Positions 18,425 to 27,195 of a stretch of 64,000 nt of DNA are shown piece after piece; the first letter of the stretch is position 1; the number at the start of each line of letters is the position of its first letter. Under the pieces are notes generated by a model. The model made no database searches. It saw nothing but the letters and a program-made list of their open reading frames with translations, and was not told the DNA's origin. The stretch comes from Porticoccus sp002390525. Lineage in GTDB: Bacteria > Pseudomonadota > Gammaproteobacteria > Pseudomonadales > Porticoccaceae. The stretch covers positions 806,001-870,000 of the forward strand of contig OX044352.1 in NCBI GenBank assembly GCA_943846655.1, written 5' to 3'. Position numbers and translations under genes: made by a program.

Positions 18425-19174
18425 TCAAGCTTTAAAACCCCTGTGAAGGCAAACAATCCCACCAGTCATATCATAGTATTCTGTGCTCGAGAAATTAGCT
18501 CGTATCATCATATCTTCCAGTGTGGACTGATCTGGATGCATACGTATTGATTCTGCTAAATATTGATAGCTCTCAGAATCATTTGCTACATATTTTCCAA
18601 TTTTTGGGAGTAAGTTAAATGAATAAAAATCATATGCTTTTTTTAGGAGTGAATTAGACGGTTTGGAGAACTCTAATATTAATAATCTGCCGCCTGGCTT
18701 GAGGACACGATACATGGACTTAAGGGCCATATCTTTATCAGTCACATTCCTTAGACCAAAAGCAATGGTTAAACAATCAAATGTATCATCTGGGAACGGC
18801 AAATTTTGAGCATCACCTAGTGCATAAAAAACTTGGTTTGAGCAGCCCATATCGATTAATTTATCTCGCCCAATTTTTAACATAGACTCATTGATATCAA
18901 CTAAGACAACTTTACCATTACTACCTACTATTTTTGAAAATTGAGCAGCCAGATCACCCGTACCACCGGCAACATCTAAAACTGACTGGCCAGCTCTAAC
19001 CCCTGATAAGCTGATAGCATAGCGCTTCCATAATCTGTGAACGCCACCAGACATCAAGTCGTTCATCAGGTCATATTTCCCGGCTACAGAGTGAAATACA
19101 TCAGCAACTTTAGATGCCTTTTCTCCAACAGGAACTTTTTTAAAACCAAAATGTGTTGTTTTATTATCTTTCAT
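18425..19174 (-). CDS. ubiE: Ubiquinone/menaquinone C-methyltransferase UbiE
   Basis: UbiE methylates the quinone ring at C-2 using S-adenosylmethionine. At 249 aa it is full length. The SAM-binding VLDVAGGTGDLA, the signature YDLMNDLMSGGVHRLWK near the N-terminus and GGRLLILEFSKP are all present, ending in YYDMTGGIVCLHRGFKA. It is first gene of the ubiE-ubiJ-ubiB-hisI-hisE-tatABC run. Confidence 0.97.
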   Translation of the reverse strand: MKDNKTTHFGFKKVPVGEKASKVADVFHSVAGKYDLMNDLMSGGVHRLWKRYAISLSGVRAGQSVLDVAGGTGDLAAQFSKIVGSNGKVVLVDINESMLKIGRDKLIDMGCSNQVFYALGDAQNLPFPDDTFDCLTIAFGLRNVTDKDMALKSMYRVLKPGGRLLILEFSKPSNSLLKKAYDFYSFNLLPKIGKYVANDSESYQYLAESIRMHPDQSTLEDMMIRANFSSTEYYDMTGGIVCLHRGFKA

Positions 19175-19406
19175 TATAAAAATATATTTTGTCAGAAAAA
19201 TTTATTATACACCTGCTGTGATCGAGTGTCCCTGTGGTTTTGATTGACGATTTAGCCATTATTATTTATTTCCACTAAATTCGATTTCAATTTTCTTTAC
19301 AACCATTAATTTTATGCGCTTAATATCTTATAATGATAAGTAAATTGGTATGTTACTATAATAAAATTTAATTAATCACCTTAAAAAATTTAAAGGCACA
19401 TAAAAA

Positions 19407-20456
19407 ATGCACTTAATTGCAATATCTCTACTTGTCCTTTTGATGTCCTCATGTTCAGCTTTAAAAGATTCAGAATATTTGACTTCATTCATAAAAGAAA
19501 AGACATCTATGCCTCTTCCTCCTCCAAAAAGCATAGAAATGTCTGGGGATAAAAATACCATTAAGTTAGAAAATCGAGCTGTAGTTCCTTATTTTGAGGT
19601 TATTTTCTACAACAAAAACAACCCTGTACACACCAAGGTTGGAGCAGAAAAAGAGATAATAAAATCAAAGATACTGAAGTTATCAGATAAATTGATGCAA
19701 AAGATTACAGATGAAGCTTATGAAGACTTTATATTACAGATCAAAAAACAAGGTATCGAGATACTTCCGATTGAGTCTTTAATTAGCTCTCCAACTTATG
19801 CTAGCTTCACAAATCCAGGATTGATAGAGCTTAAAGAGACAGTTTTTGGTCCAGCAGCAAAATCTGTATCGCCAACAGGGATGAGATCATCTAGTTTAGA
19901 TGAGAGTAGAGGTAAGCAAATCAGCAAAATTATGGATGAGATGAATGCTTCGGTTATGAATATAACTTTATATGTGTCTCATATTGACAAAAAAATTGAT
20001 CCTAGATCTCAATCTCCTTACAGTATAGATGTCGAACAAAAGATATCTGTTGTCAAAGGATCTCGGATGCAGTTTTTTGGATTGCAGGCATCGAAATGTG
20101 AGGGATATTGTCCAAGCCCTGTTGTGAATGTTAAATTAGGAAAATCTGTTAAAAGTTCCTCAAAAGTTGGAATCCTCAAGAGAGCTGCTAGCACATCTCC
20201 GACAAAACAATTAAAACAAAAAACAAGTCCTAGTGATACAAATCTTAAGTCCCAAGCTCTTGATTTTGGAGGAAAGGCTATGGACTGGATTTCAACATTA
20301 TCAGAAAAGAACGAAAATCTTCGATCTTATGACCTGCGTATTGATCCAGTTAAGTATGAAAAGGTTGTTGGTGGACTCCTGAAAGATGTGACTAAAAAAT
20401 TAGTAAATGAAATAACCTTTGCTGGTGAAGAAGAAAAAGAAGCTTCAGGCGAATAA
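19407..20456 (+). CDS. Uncharacterised predicted lipoprotein
   Basis: A 349-aa protein I cannot assign. A short hydrophobic signal ends LLMSSCSA, with a weak lipobox that suggests membrane anchoring at Cys16. After that comes a long polar, lysine-rich domain with VVPYFEVIFYNKNNPV, a two-cysteine segment SKCEGYCPSP near residues 230-240, and a Ser/Lys-rich low-complexity stretch around 245-290. The last 60 residues are predicted helical and acidic. It is divergently transcribed from ubiE with its own 230-bp intergenic region and ends close to the convergent GFA gene. Confidence 0.75.
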   Translation: MHLIAISLLVLLMSSCSALKDSEYLTSFIKEKTSMPLPPPKSIEMSGDKNTIKLENRAVVPYFEVIFYNKNNPVHTKVGAEKEIIKSKILKLSDKLMQKITDEAYEDFILQIKKQGIEILPIESLISSPTYASFTNPGLIELKETVFGPAAKSVSPTGMRSSSLDESRGKQISKIMDEMNASVMNITLYVSHIDKKIDPRSQSPYSIDVEQKISVVKGSRMQFFGLQASKCEGYCPSPVVNVKLGKSVKSSSKVGILKRAASTSPTKQLKQKTSPSDTNLKSQALDFGGKAMDWISTLSEKNENLRSYDLRIDPVKYEKVVGGLLKDVTKKLVNEITFAGEEEKEASGE

Positions 20457-20486
20457 AAAACAACCTATAATTTTAATGATTAGTAT

Positions 20487-20906
20487 TTATTTTACTGGTA
20501 ATTTGTCGTGTTTTATCAAGTCGCTTGAATCTTTGAACCATGATGCCTTTGAGTCCCAGAAAATATTTTGTGAGGGGTTTATTGGGGGATTTGTATCGGT
20601 TGTGCCTGCAGGAACGACAATAGCTTTATTTGTTTTAGCTTTCCATGGGAGTGAAGAGCCGCAATTTTTGCAAAAAGATGTTGCAAAGTGCTTAGTTTCT
20701 TCTGGTTCAAATCTTCCAACTAACTCATTACCAGTGATCCACTTGAAATCATCTAAAGCAACTAATATATTTGAAGCGAAAGCGCTACCCGTAAACTTCC
20801 TGCATCTGCTACAGTGGCAATATTGAAAAATGCCTAAATTTCCTGAAAATTCGTAAGACACTTTGCCGCATAGACAAGAGCCACTGGTTACTTTATTTTG
20901 CATCAT
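20487..20906 (-). CDS. GFA-family zinc protein (Gfa/CENP-V-like)
   Basis: A 139-aa protein of the glutathione-dependent formaldehyde-activating-enzyme-like fold. Its zinc ligands are visible: GSCLCGKVSYEF, then YCHCSRCRKFTGSAFASN, then FCKNCGSSLPW. Many members have no proven activity, so formaldehyde handling should not be assumed. Its start overlaps the end of the anchored glutaredoxin gene by 14 bases, which suggests a shared thiol-related job. Confidence 0.9.
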   Translation of the reverse strand: MMQNKVTSGSCLCGKVSYEFSGNLGIFQYCHCSRCRKFTGSAFASNILVALDDFKWITGNELVGRFEPEETKHFATSFCKNCGSSLPWKAKTNKAIVVPAGTTDTNPPINPSQNIFWDSKASWFKDSSDLIKHDKLPVK

Positions 20907-21282
20907 TGATCTCTTGGGCTTCGGGTATTTGGGATTTAAGAAAGCTTATAATGCTTGATGACTCATACATCCAGATTGCACCTTCGTTGTTATTTTGTAT
21001 TCTTAGACAAGGCACTTTAAGCTTACCTCCACCCTTAATCAAATCTTGCATCCCAGTTTCACAGTTTCTTGGGTCTACAAGCTTTAAAGATAGATTATAT
21101 TTTTTCATCACTCTGCGGACTTTTACACAAAAAGGACAAGCAGGATAGTGAAATAATGTAAAACCTGAGAATTGTTGGTCTATTTCTTTTTGCAAAACAG
21201 AATTCCTTACTATAGATTTTGGAGAAAAAACCCAGTTTAGAAATAATATCAAAGACCCTAAAATCCATCGAATACCGGCCAT
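20893..21282 (-). CDS. Membrane-anchored glutaredoxin-like protein
   Basis: A 129-aa protein with an N-terminal hydrophobic helix (IRWILGSLILFLNWVF) followed by a glutaredoxin/GST-N fold: FTLFHYPACPFCVKVRRVMKK with the CPFC redox pair near residues 51-54, the cis-proline segment KLKVPCLRIQ and the C-terminal MYESSSIISFLKSQ. Similar anchored glutaredoxins occur in marine gammaproteobacteria. It is translationally coupled to the GFA gene. The substrate is unknown; glutathione-linked reduction at the membrane is an inference. Confidence 0.85.
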   Translation of the reverse strand: MAGIRWILGSLILFLNWVFSPKSIVRNSVLQKEIDQQFSGFTLFHYPACPFCVKVRRVMKKYNLSLKLVDPRNCETGMQDLIKGGGKLKVPCLRIQNNNEGAIWMYESSSIISFLKSQIPEAQEINDAK

Positions 21283-21348
21283 AACCCCTCCATTTTTACT
21301 GAATTTTAATTATCCATCTAAATTTATATTTAGATGACCTCAAGTTTT

Positions 21349-21723
21349 TTAAATAAACTCAATAGTCTGAATGTTTGGGTCACGATGTTTACCAGATTTA
21401 CTCAATGCTTCCAGATAGTCGCCCCAATATTTATTATAGTTAATAGCAAGATCATAGAGATATTCCCATGTGTATATACCGCTACTATGATTATCACTAA
21501 ATGTTAATCTTAAGGCATAGTTTCCAACAGATTCAACAGAAGAAATTTTGACAAATTCTTTTCCATATTGAAGAACACCTTGCCCCTTACCATGGCCTTT
21601 GACTTCTGCACTCGGTGAATGGATACGCAGATATTCGCCAGACAGAAGAAAATTACCTATTAGTTCAAAGTATAAGCATAAATTCCCTTCTTTTTTGTTT
21701 AGCTTGATTTGCTTTGGAGTCAC
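21349..21723 (-). CDS. DUF971 protein (gamma-butyrobetaine hydroxylase-like N-terminal domain)
   Basis: A 124-aa stand-alone DUF971 domain: PKQIKLNKKEGNLCLYF, LRIHSPSAEVKGHG, the SVESVGNYALRLTFSDNHSSGIYTWEYLY core with conserved GIYTWEYL, and a short tail. The domain is found at the N-terminus of gamma-butyrobetaine hydroxylases and in iron-sulfur-linked proteins; alone its role is not settled. It lies just downstream of hslU, the same place as in Pseudomonas. Confidence 0.9.
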   Translation of the reverse strand: MTPKQIKLNKKEGNLCLYFELIGNFLLSGEYLRIHSPSAEVKGHGKGQGVLQYGKEFVKISSVESVGNYALRLTFSDNHSSGIYTWEYLYDLAINYNKYWGDYLEALSKSGKHRDPNIQTIEFI

Positions 21724-21769
21724 TTATATCCTATTTTTCATACTATTTATGCCTAATAAATTTTTTAAA

Positions 21770-23104
21770 TCATAAGATAAATCTAGATAGATCGTCATCT
21801 TGTGATATGTGATCTAACTGTTTATTTACATACTCTAAATCTATATCAATATTTTTCCCCTTTTGTGCAAGATCAGATGCACTAAAAGAGATTTCCTCAA
21901 GAAGCTTTTCCATAATAGTATGCAGTCTACGTGCACCAATATTTTCTGTGCGCTCATTAATTTCGTAAGCTATTTCAGCAACACGCTTCACCCCATCGGC
22001 ATGAAAAACTACATTTAGTCCTTCTGTTGCAAGTAGTTCATGATATTGTTCTGTGAGAGAAGCTCTAGGCTCCGTAAGAATTTTTTCAAAGTCTTCGCTT
22101 GAAAGTGAGCTGAGTTCAACCCTTATCGGAAGTCTACCTTGCATTTCTGGAATTAAATCAGATGGTTTTGATAAATGAAATGCGCCGGAAGCTATGAACA
22201 AAATATGGTCTGTTTTTATCATTCCATATTTGGTTGCAACAGTGCAACCTTCTATTAAAGGCAAAAGGTCACGCTGAACCCCCTCTCTTGAAATATCGGC
22301 ACCGGAATTCCCTCCACTCTTTGCAACTTTATCAATTTCATCGATAAAAACAATCCCATTTTCTTCAGCGGACTCTAACGCTCTTACCTTGAGCTCCTCT
22401 TCATTGATAAGCTTAGAAGCCTCCTCTTCTGTGAGTCTTGCAATAGCTTGGGCTACAGTCATTCTGAGTTTATTTGTTTTATTTTTTTCTATAGATGAGA
22501 ACATATTTTGTAGCTGACTTGTCATTTCTTCCATACCAGGAGGAGACATAATTTCAATGCCTGGGGAAATCTTACTCACATCGACTTCAATTTCTTTGTC
22601 ATCCAGGAGATTCTCGCGGAGTTTTTTTCGCATAAGCTGCCGACTTGTTGATTTTTGTCGATCATCAGTTGGATTATTTTTTAAGGGAGGCAATAGGGCA
22701 TCTAAGACCCTCTCTTCTGCATTATCGGCAGCTCTGTGCTGAGCCTTTTGTATTTCTTGGCTGCGTAATTTTTTTATTGAGACCTCTACTAAATCTCGAA
22801 TTATAGATTCTACATCTTTTCCAACATAACCAACTTCAGTGAACTTTGTTGCTTCGACTTTGACGAAAGGAGCATTAGCTAATTTAGCTAATCTGCGAGC
22901 TATTTCAGTTTTACCTACACCTGTTGGACCAATCATGAGTATATTTTTTGGTGTTACTTCAGATCGCAAATCTCCATCAAGATTCATACGTCGCCACCGA
23001 TTCCTTAAAGCAATGGCAACAGATCGCTTAGCTGTTTGTTGACCTATTATATGGGTATCTAATTCGTGAACAATTTCACGAGGTGTCATATTGGACATAA
23101 TCAT
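21770..23104 (-). CDS. hslU: ATP-dependent protease ATPase subunit HslU
   Basis: HslU is the AAA+ unfoldase that feeds HslV. The 444-aa protein has Walker A GPTGVGKTEIARRL near residue 54, Walker B GIVFIDEIDKVAKS, the inserted I domain between them (about 110-235), sensor residues in the IMEKLLEEISFSA region and the terminal SRFIL that docks into HslV. It lies 33 bp downstream of hslV and is transcribed with it. Confidence 0.98.
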   Translation of the reverse strand: MIMSNMTPREIVHELDTHIIGQQTAKRSVAIALRNRWRRMNLDGDLRSEVTPKNILMIGPTGVGKTEIARRLAKLANAPFVKVEATKFTEVGYVGKDVESIIRDLVEVSIKKLRSQEIQKAQHRAADNAEERVLDALLPPLKNNPTDDRQKSTSRQLMRKKLRENLLDDKEIEVDVSKISPGIEIMSPPGMEEMTSQLQNMFSSIEKNKTNKLRMTVAQAIARLTEEEASKLINEEELKVRALESAEENGIVFIDEIDKVAKSGGNSGADISREGVQRDLLPLIEGCTVATKYGMIKTDHILFIASGAFHLSKPSDLIPEMQGRLPIRVELSSLSSEDFEKILTEPRASLTEQYHELLATEGLNVVFHADGVKRVAEIAYEINERTENIGARRLHTIMEKLLEEISFSASDLAQKGKNIDIDLEYVNKQLDHISQDDDLSRFIL

Positions 23105-23137
23105 AAGGCCTCATTATTAAGGTGTAATTTTCTAAGG

Positions 23138-23686
23138 TTATTTATCACTGCAATCTAATACTTCTATTGTGCGGTTATGATTTGTATAAATACAAATATC
23201 AGCGGCTATCTCAAGGCTTTTTTGTACAATGGACTTCGCGTCAAGATCTGTATTGTCGATTAATCCCCTTGCACCTGCTTGTGCGAAAGGACCACCAGAA
23301 CCAATAGCTATTAGATCATCTTCAGGTTGTATTACATCACCATTGCCCGTAATTATTAGAGATGCATCTTTATTTGCAACAGCAAGCAGAGCTTCTAATT
23401 TTCTTAAGATTCGATCGGATCTCCAGTCTTTTGCGAGCTCTACAGCTGCACGAGTTAAATTACCTTCATGCTGTTCGAGCTTAATTTCAAATCTCTCAAA
23501 AAGTGTGAAAGCATCAGCGGTCCCACCTGCAAAACCAGCAATGACTTCGTCATTATAAAGTCGCCTAACTTTTTTTGCGTTACCTTTCATGACTGTATTC
23601 CCGAAGGTCACCTGACCATCTCCACCTATAACTACTTTGCCATTTCGTCGAACCGAAAGGATTGTAGTACCGCGATATTGCTCCAA
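23138..23686 (-). CDS. hslV: ATP-dependent protease proteolytic subunit HslV
   Basis: HslV is the threonine-protease core of HslUV. In the usual enterobacterial form the catalytic Thr follows the initiator Met; here the sequence starts MEQYRGTTILSVRRNGK, so a six-residue propeptide must be removed to expose Thr7. GDGQVTFGNTVMKGNAKKVRRL, GFAGGTADAFTLFERFE and YTNHNRTIEVLD are typical. 182 aa. First gene of the hslV-hslU pair. Confidence 0.97.
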   Translation of the reverse strand: MEQYRGTTILSVRRNGKVVIGGDGQVTFGNTVMKGNAKKVRRLYNDEVIAGFAGGTADAFTLFERFEIKLEQHEGNLTRAAVELAKDWRSDRILRKLEALLAVANKDASLIITGNGDVIQPEDDLIAIGSGGPFAQAGARGLIDNTDLDAKSIVQKSLEIAADICIYTNHNRTIEVLDCSDK

Positions 23687-23922
23687 GGGTCTCTCCTTTT
23701 GTGAATCATTTTTTTAACTATACATTCTTAATGGGGACTGAATTACCTAAATTCAATAGTAAAAAAACATATGTAATAAATACTACCCTTCAAACATAAT
23801 GACATAATAAATAAATATAAGATTATTTTACTGGAAACTATTAATGTATTTGGTAATGTAGGTAATATGAATATTAATACTCCACGAGTAGTTATAGATT
23901 TCTACCTGATTAAGAAGACTTG

Positions 23923-24393
23923 ATGAGAGAGATAAAAGCAGCCTTACTTTTGCTATCAAGTGTACTTTTAGTTTCATGTGCACTGGTAAGCAGTGCATAT
24001 CAAACACCAGATATTGAATTAACTCACCTCCAGTCCCTAGACCGCAAGGGCCTTGACCAAGTAATTTTAGTTCATTTCACAATTGAAAATCCGACGAATG
24101 AAGATCTACATATATCTCGATTCTCTTACCGTTTAGATTTAGAAAATATTGAGCAAATAAGCGGTGTAGTATACGGCCTAAAGCCGATCTCTGCTCTTGG
24201 AAAAACACAGGTTCAGTTTAAGGTTAACGTGAATATTTTTTCAGCTCTTAGGATTTTAGAGTCAGCAATTAAAAATAAAGATGGGATTATTAGGTATGAT
24301 CTAGTTACTAAAGTAAGCTCTGTATGGTGGAAGCTTCCAGTTGTTTCAGAGAAATCTGGGCAAATTAATTTAGCTGATAAATATAACCTGTAG
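23923..24393 (+). CDS. LEA14-like (water-stress domain) lipoprotein
   Basis: About 156 aa. A lipoprotein signal ends LLVSCALVSS, with Cys as the likely lipid-bearing residue. The rest resembles the LEA14/WHy fold: a beta-rich segment QVILVHFTIENPTNEDLHI, SRFSYRLDLENIEQISGV, and a closing strand set with VQFKVNVNIF. Such domains are linked to desiccation or envelope stress in some organisms, but function here is open. A TTG one codon upstream is also possible. It is divergent from hslV and followed by a vanY-like gene after 72 bp. Confidence 0.78.
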   Translation: MREIKAALLLLSSVLLVSCALVSSAYQTPDIELTHLQSLDRKGLDQVILVHFTIENPTNEDLHISRFSYRLDLENIEQISGVVYGLKPISALGKTQVQFKVNVNIFSALRILESAIKNKDGIIRYDLVTKVSSVWWKLPVVSEKSGQINLADKYNL

Positions 24394-24465
24394 CCTTTTA
24401 CTAATTAGTGTAAGACATTTTTTATAATTTTGGTCTCAACAAAAATATTATTCCTGGGTTTATAA

Positions 24466-25152
24466 ATGCAAAAAATAACAGATATTGTGAGCGGAAAAAC
24501 GCAATTACATTTAGCAAGTCTTGACAATAAATGCTTAATACACACAGAAATTATGGAGCCCTTCAATTTGTTAAAAGCTGCCGCTGGAAAACAAGGTTTC
24601 GATCTCAGGATAGCAAGCGGTTTTCGCTCTTATGAGCGCCAGTTATTAATTTGGAATGAGAAAGCCTTAGGAAAAAGAGAAGTGCTTGATTATCATGGTC
24701 AATCTATGGATTTTCATAGTCTATCAGAAGCACAAAAAGTCTTTGCAATTTTACGTTGGTCTGCATTGCCAGGTTGCTCAAGGCATCATTGGGGTACTGA
24801 TATTGATGTCTGGGACGCAGCTGCCGTTCCTGAGAAATATCAACCTCAGCTTATTACTGCAGAATATGATGTAGGAGGACCTTTTTATGAGCTATCAAAG
24901 TGGCTGAGAATTAATTCAATAAATTTCAATTTTAATACTCCATATTCTGTCGATAATGGGGGTGTTGCTATAGAGCCTTGGCATTTAAGTTATACTCCTA
25001 TAGCTGAAAAGCTTGAAAATGAATTAAATATTTCTTATGTGGAAAAGATCATTGACCCAAATAAATTATTGTTCAGTAGTATTGTGGCTAGCAATCTTGA
25101 AGAAATATTCCTCAAGTTTATTTTAAATAAAAAAATTAAAAATCAAATATGA
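24466..25152 (+). CDS. M15-family D-alanyl-D-alanine carboxypeptidase (VanY-type)
   Basis: A 228-aa zinc peptidase of the M15B type that trims peptidoglycan stem peptides. The family signature is clear: IASGFRSYERQLLIWNEK, the zinc motif SRHHWGTDIDVWD (His and Asp ligands) and the third ligand in IEPWHLSY. No signal peptide is evident, which is unusual for a murein enzyme; it may be cytoplasmic or exported another way. The stop overlaps the cysE start in an ATGA arrangement. Confidence 0.88.
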   Translation: MQKITDIVSGKTQLHLASLDNKCLIHTEIMEPFNLLKAAAGKQGFDLRIASGFRSYERQLLIWNEKALGKREVLDYHGQSMDFHSLSEAQKVFAILRWSALPGCSRHHWGTDIDVWDAAAVPEKYQPQLITAEYDVGGPFYELSKWLRINSINFNFNTPYSVDNGGVAIEPWHLSYTPIAEKLENELNISYVEKIIDPNKLLFSSIVASNLEEIFLKFILNKKIKNQI

Positions 25153-25964
25153 AAAATAATAACAGTACATCAAAATTAATTACTCACGATTCACTGTGGG
25201 CTACCATCATTTTAGAGTGTGTAGGATGCGTTAAAGAAGAAAAATTACTTCACCAGTTTTTGCAAAATGCGGTATTAAAACAAGAGTCTTTAGAGGGTGC
25301 GCTGGCTTGGATTCTAGCAGAACAACTAAAAAGCAATATTGTTTCCTTGGATGCTTTGAAATTGATAATAGGCGAAACTCTCTCTACAGATGATACTATC
25401 AAAAGGCAAATTAGAATGGATCTTGTTGCATATATCGAAAGAGATCCTGCCTGTAAGAAATATCATCTGCCTCTGCTTTATTTTAAAGGTTTTCATGCAC
25501 TTCAAGTGTATCGTGTGACTCATTCTCTATGGAAAAAAAATAGAAAAAATCTAGCGTTATACATACAAAATAGAGCTTCAGAGATTTTTTCTGTAGACAT
25601 CCATCCTGCTGCAACAATTGGCGGGGGAATCATGATAGATCATGCCACTGGTTTGGTTATAGGAGAAACAACAGTTATAGATGACAATGTTTCTCTTTTA
25701 CATTCTGTTACTTTAGGTGGAACAGGTTTAGGGGATGGCGATAGGCATCCAAAAATTAGGACTGGAGTGATGATCGCAGCAGGTGCAAAAATCCTTGGTA
25801 ATATAGAAATAGGAATTGGGGCAAAAGTTGGGGCAGGAAGTCTTGTTCTTGATGCAGTTCCGCCTCATACCACCGTTGCTGGAGTCCCATCTAAGATTGT
25901 TGGATGTCCAGAGGAAGATGAGCCTTCAAGAGAAATGAATCAAGCTATTAATACAGATAATTAA
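25149..25964 (+). CDS. cysE: Serine O-acetyltransferase
   Basis: CysE makes O-acetylserine, the carbon skeleton for cysteine. The 271-aa protein has the N-terminal helical domain (LWATIILECVGCVKEEKLL) and the left-handed beta-helix of hexapeptide repeats from about 145, with the catalytic region IDHATGLVIGETTVIDDNVSLLHSVTLGG and GDRHPKIRTGVMIAAGAKILGN. It is coupled by ATGA to the VanY-type gene. Confidence 0.95.
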   Translation: MKNNNSTSKLITHDSLWATIILECVGCVKEEKLLHQFLQNAVLKQESLEGALAWILAEQLKSNIVSLDALKLIIGETLSTDDTIKRQIRMDLVAYIERDPACKKYHLPLLYFKGFHALQVYRVTHSLWKKNRKNLALYIQNRASEIFSVDIHPAATIGGGIMIDHATGLVIGETTVIDDNVSLLHSVTLGGTGLGDGDRHPKIRTGVMIAAGAKILGNIEIGIGAKVGAGSLVLDAVPPHTTVAGVPSKIVGCPEEDEPSREMNQAINTDN

Positions 25965-25983
25965 ATACTAACGAGATTTTTTC

Positions 25984-26526
25984 ATGCACGAAGATGATAG
26001 AGAATCTTTTCAGAAAGAAATGTCTGGCGTGAAGCGTTTGAATGCCAATAGGGTAAATTTGTCAAAAAAAAAACCCACAATATTAGATTTAGGATCTCGA
26101 AGTGAATCTGCACAAAAAAAGACTATGGAGCGATCTGAACGTATTTTGCCAAAAGATGTTTTTGATCAAGTAGATCCTAGAGAGATTTTATGCTTCAAAC
26201 AAAAAGATCTTGATAGCAGAATTTTTAAAAAATTACGTCAGGGAAAGCTTCCTATCCAGTCATCAATTGACCTTCATGGTATGAGTGTTATCCAAGCAAA
26301 AATCGAGTTACTTAACTTTATAGAAGAGTGCATAAATGAAGATTTTAGTATCGTACTTATCGTGCATGGACGAGGGGAGGGGAGGGAAAAACCTGCCCTA
26401 CTAAAAAGTTGGACGAATAGTTGGTTAAAAGAAATTGATACAGTAAGAGCCCTTCATAGCGCCAAGGCTCAGCATGGAGGAACAGGAGCCACTTATGTGC
26501 TACTAAATAACTACAGAACATATTAA
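25984..26526 (+). CDS. Smr-domain protein (SmrA-like)
   Basis: A 180-aa protein with a C-terminal Smr domain: SIDLHGMSVIQAKIELLNFIEEC, then LIVHGRGEGREKPALLKSW and GGTGATYVLL. The LDLHG-type and HGRG motifs are those of Smr nucleases related to the MutS2 tail. The N-terminal 85 residues are charged and probably disordered. It lies 19 bp after cysE and may be co-transcribed. Confidence 0.92.
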   Translation: MHEDDRESFQKEMSGVKRLNANRVNLSKKKPTILDLGSRSESAQKKTMERSERILPKDVFDQVDPREILCFKQKDLDSRIFKKLRQGKLPIQSSIDLHGMSVIQAKIELLNFIEECINEDFSIVLIVHGRGEGREKPALLKSWTNSWLKEIDTVRALHSAKAQHGGTGATYVLLNNYRTY

Positions 26527-26550
26527 TTTAATTTGTTTGAAATCTTACTT

Positions 26551-27108
26551 CTATTTTTTTCTCTTCAGTAGCAAAGAGTCAATTTTATTTGCATTCAAGA
26601 CTTTTTGAGTCTCAGCTATTTTTGCTAAGCTAGAAAATGGTCCTACCATTACACGATTCCAAACTTCATTTTTTTTTGTAGTGAACATCTCAACTGATGT
26701 ATTTAAATCAAGAAGCTCCAGTTTTTTTCTTAAAGTGTCTGCCTCTAAACTAGTCTTAAAAGACCCTGTTTGTAGTATAAATATATCTGCTACAGCACTA
26801 TTTTTTTCGATAGTATCAAGTTTTATATTAGATTTTTCTGGGACAATTACCTCAGCTTCTTTAAGTAATGTATAGAATTCAAATTCAGGTAATTTTTCAT
26901 CACTGGTATTTGGTGCTATAACCTCAATAGGGTTTGCTATTTCATTTTTGCTTAGGAGCTTTGGTAGCTCCAATAGAGGTGAAATTAATACACCAAAAAA
27001 AATCCCTACTACTAAAAAGCTCAGGCGTTCAATCTTCGTTGGATTTTTTTTTCGAATTGTTTTTGTTGTTCTAACTTTGGTGGGTTTTTTAGCATAATCT
27101 CTCGTCAT
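26551..27108 (-). CDS. SPOR-domain membrane protein (FtsN-like)
   Basis: A 185-aa bitopic protein: a basic cytoplasmic head rich in Lys/Thr (1-27), one membrane helix LSFLVVGIFFGVLISPLL (about 29-47), a periplasmic linker and a C-terminal SPOR domain (IFILQTGSFKTSLEADTLRK to the end) that binds denuded glycan strands at the septum. In Pseudomonas a SPOR protein sits between argS and hslV; here it lies next to priA instead. FtsN-like function is inferred from architecture. Confidence 0.85.
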   Translation of the reverse strand: MTRDYAKKPTKVRTTKTIRKKNPTKIERLSFLVVGIFFGVLISPLLELPKLLSKNEIANPIEVIAPNTSDEKLPEFEFYTLLKEAEVIVPEKSNIKLDTIEKNSAVADIFILQTGSFKTSLEADTLRKKLELLDLNTSVEMFTTKKNEVWNRVMVGPFSSLAKIAETQKVLNANKIDSLLLKRKK

Positions 27109-27195
27109 GTTTTAAGGACTCCCAAACTAAAGATATTGTATTGCTTAGATAAGATTTAGGCTAGCTTTGATTAATCTTTTTACACTAAATTTTTT

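Noticed and set aside
20419..20826. Plus-strand open frame opposite the GFA gene
   Set aside because: It mirrors the well-supported minus-strand GFA gene, and has no ribosome site or family pattern.
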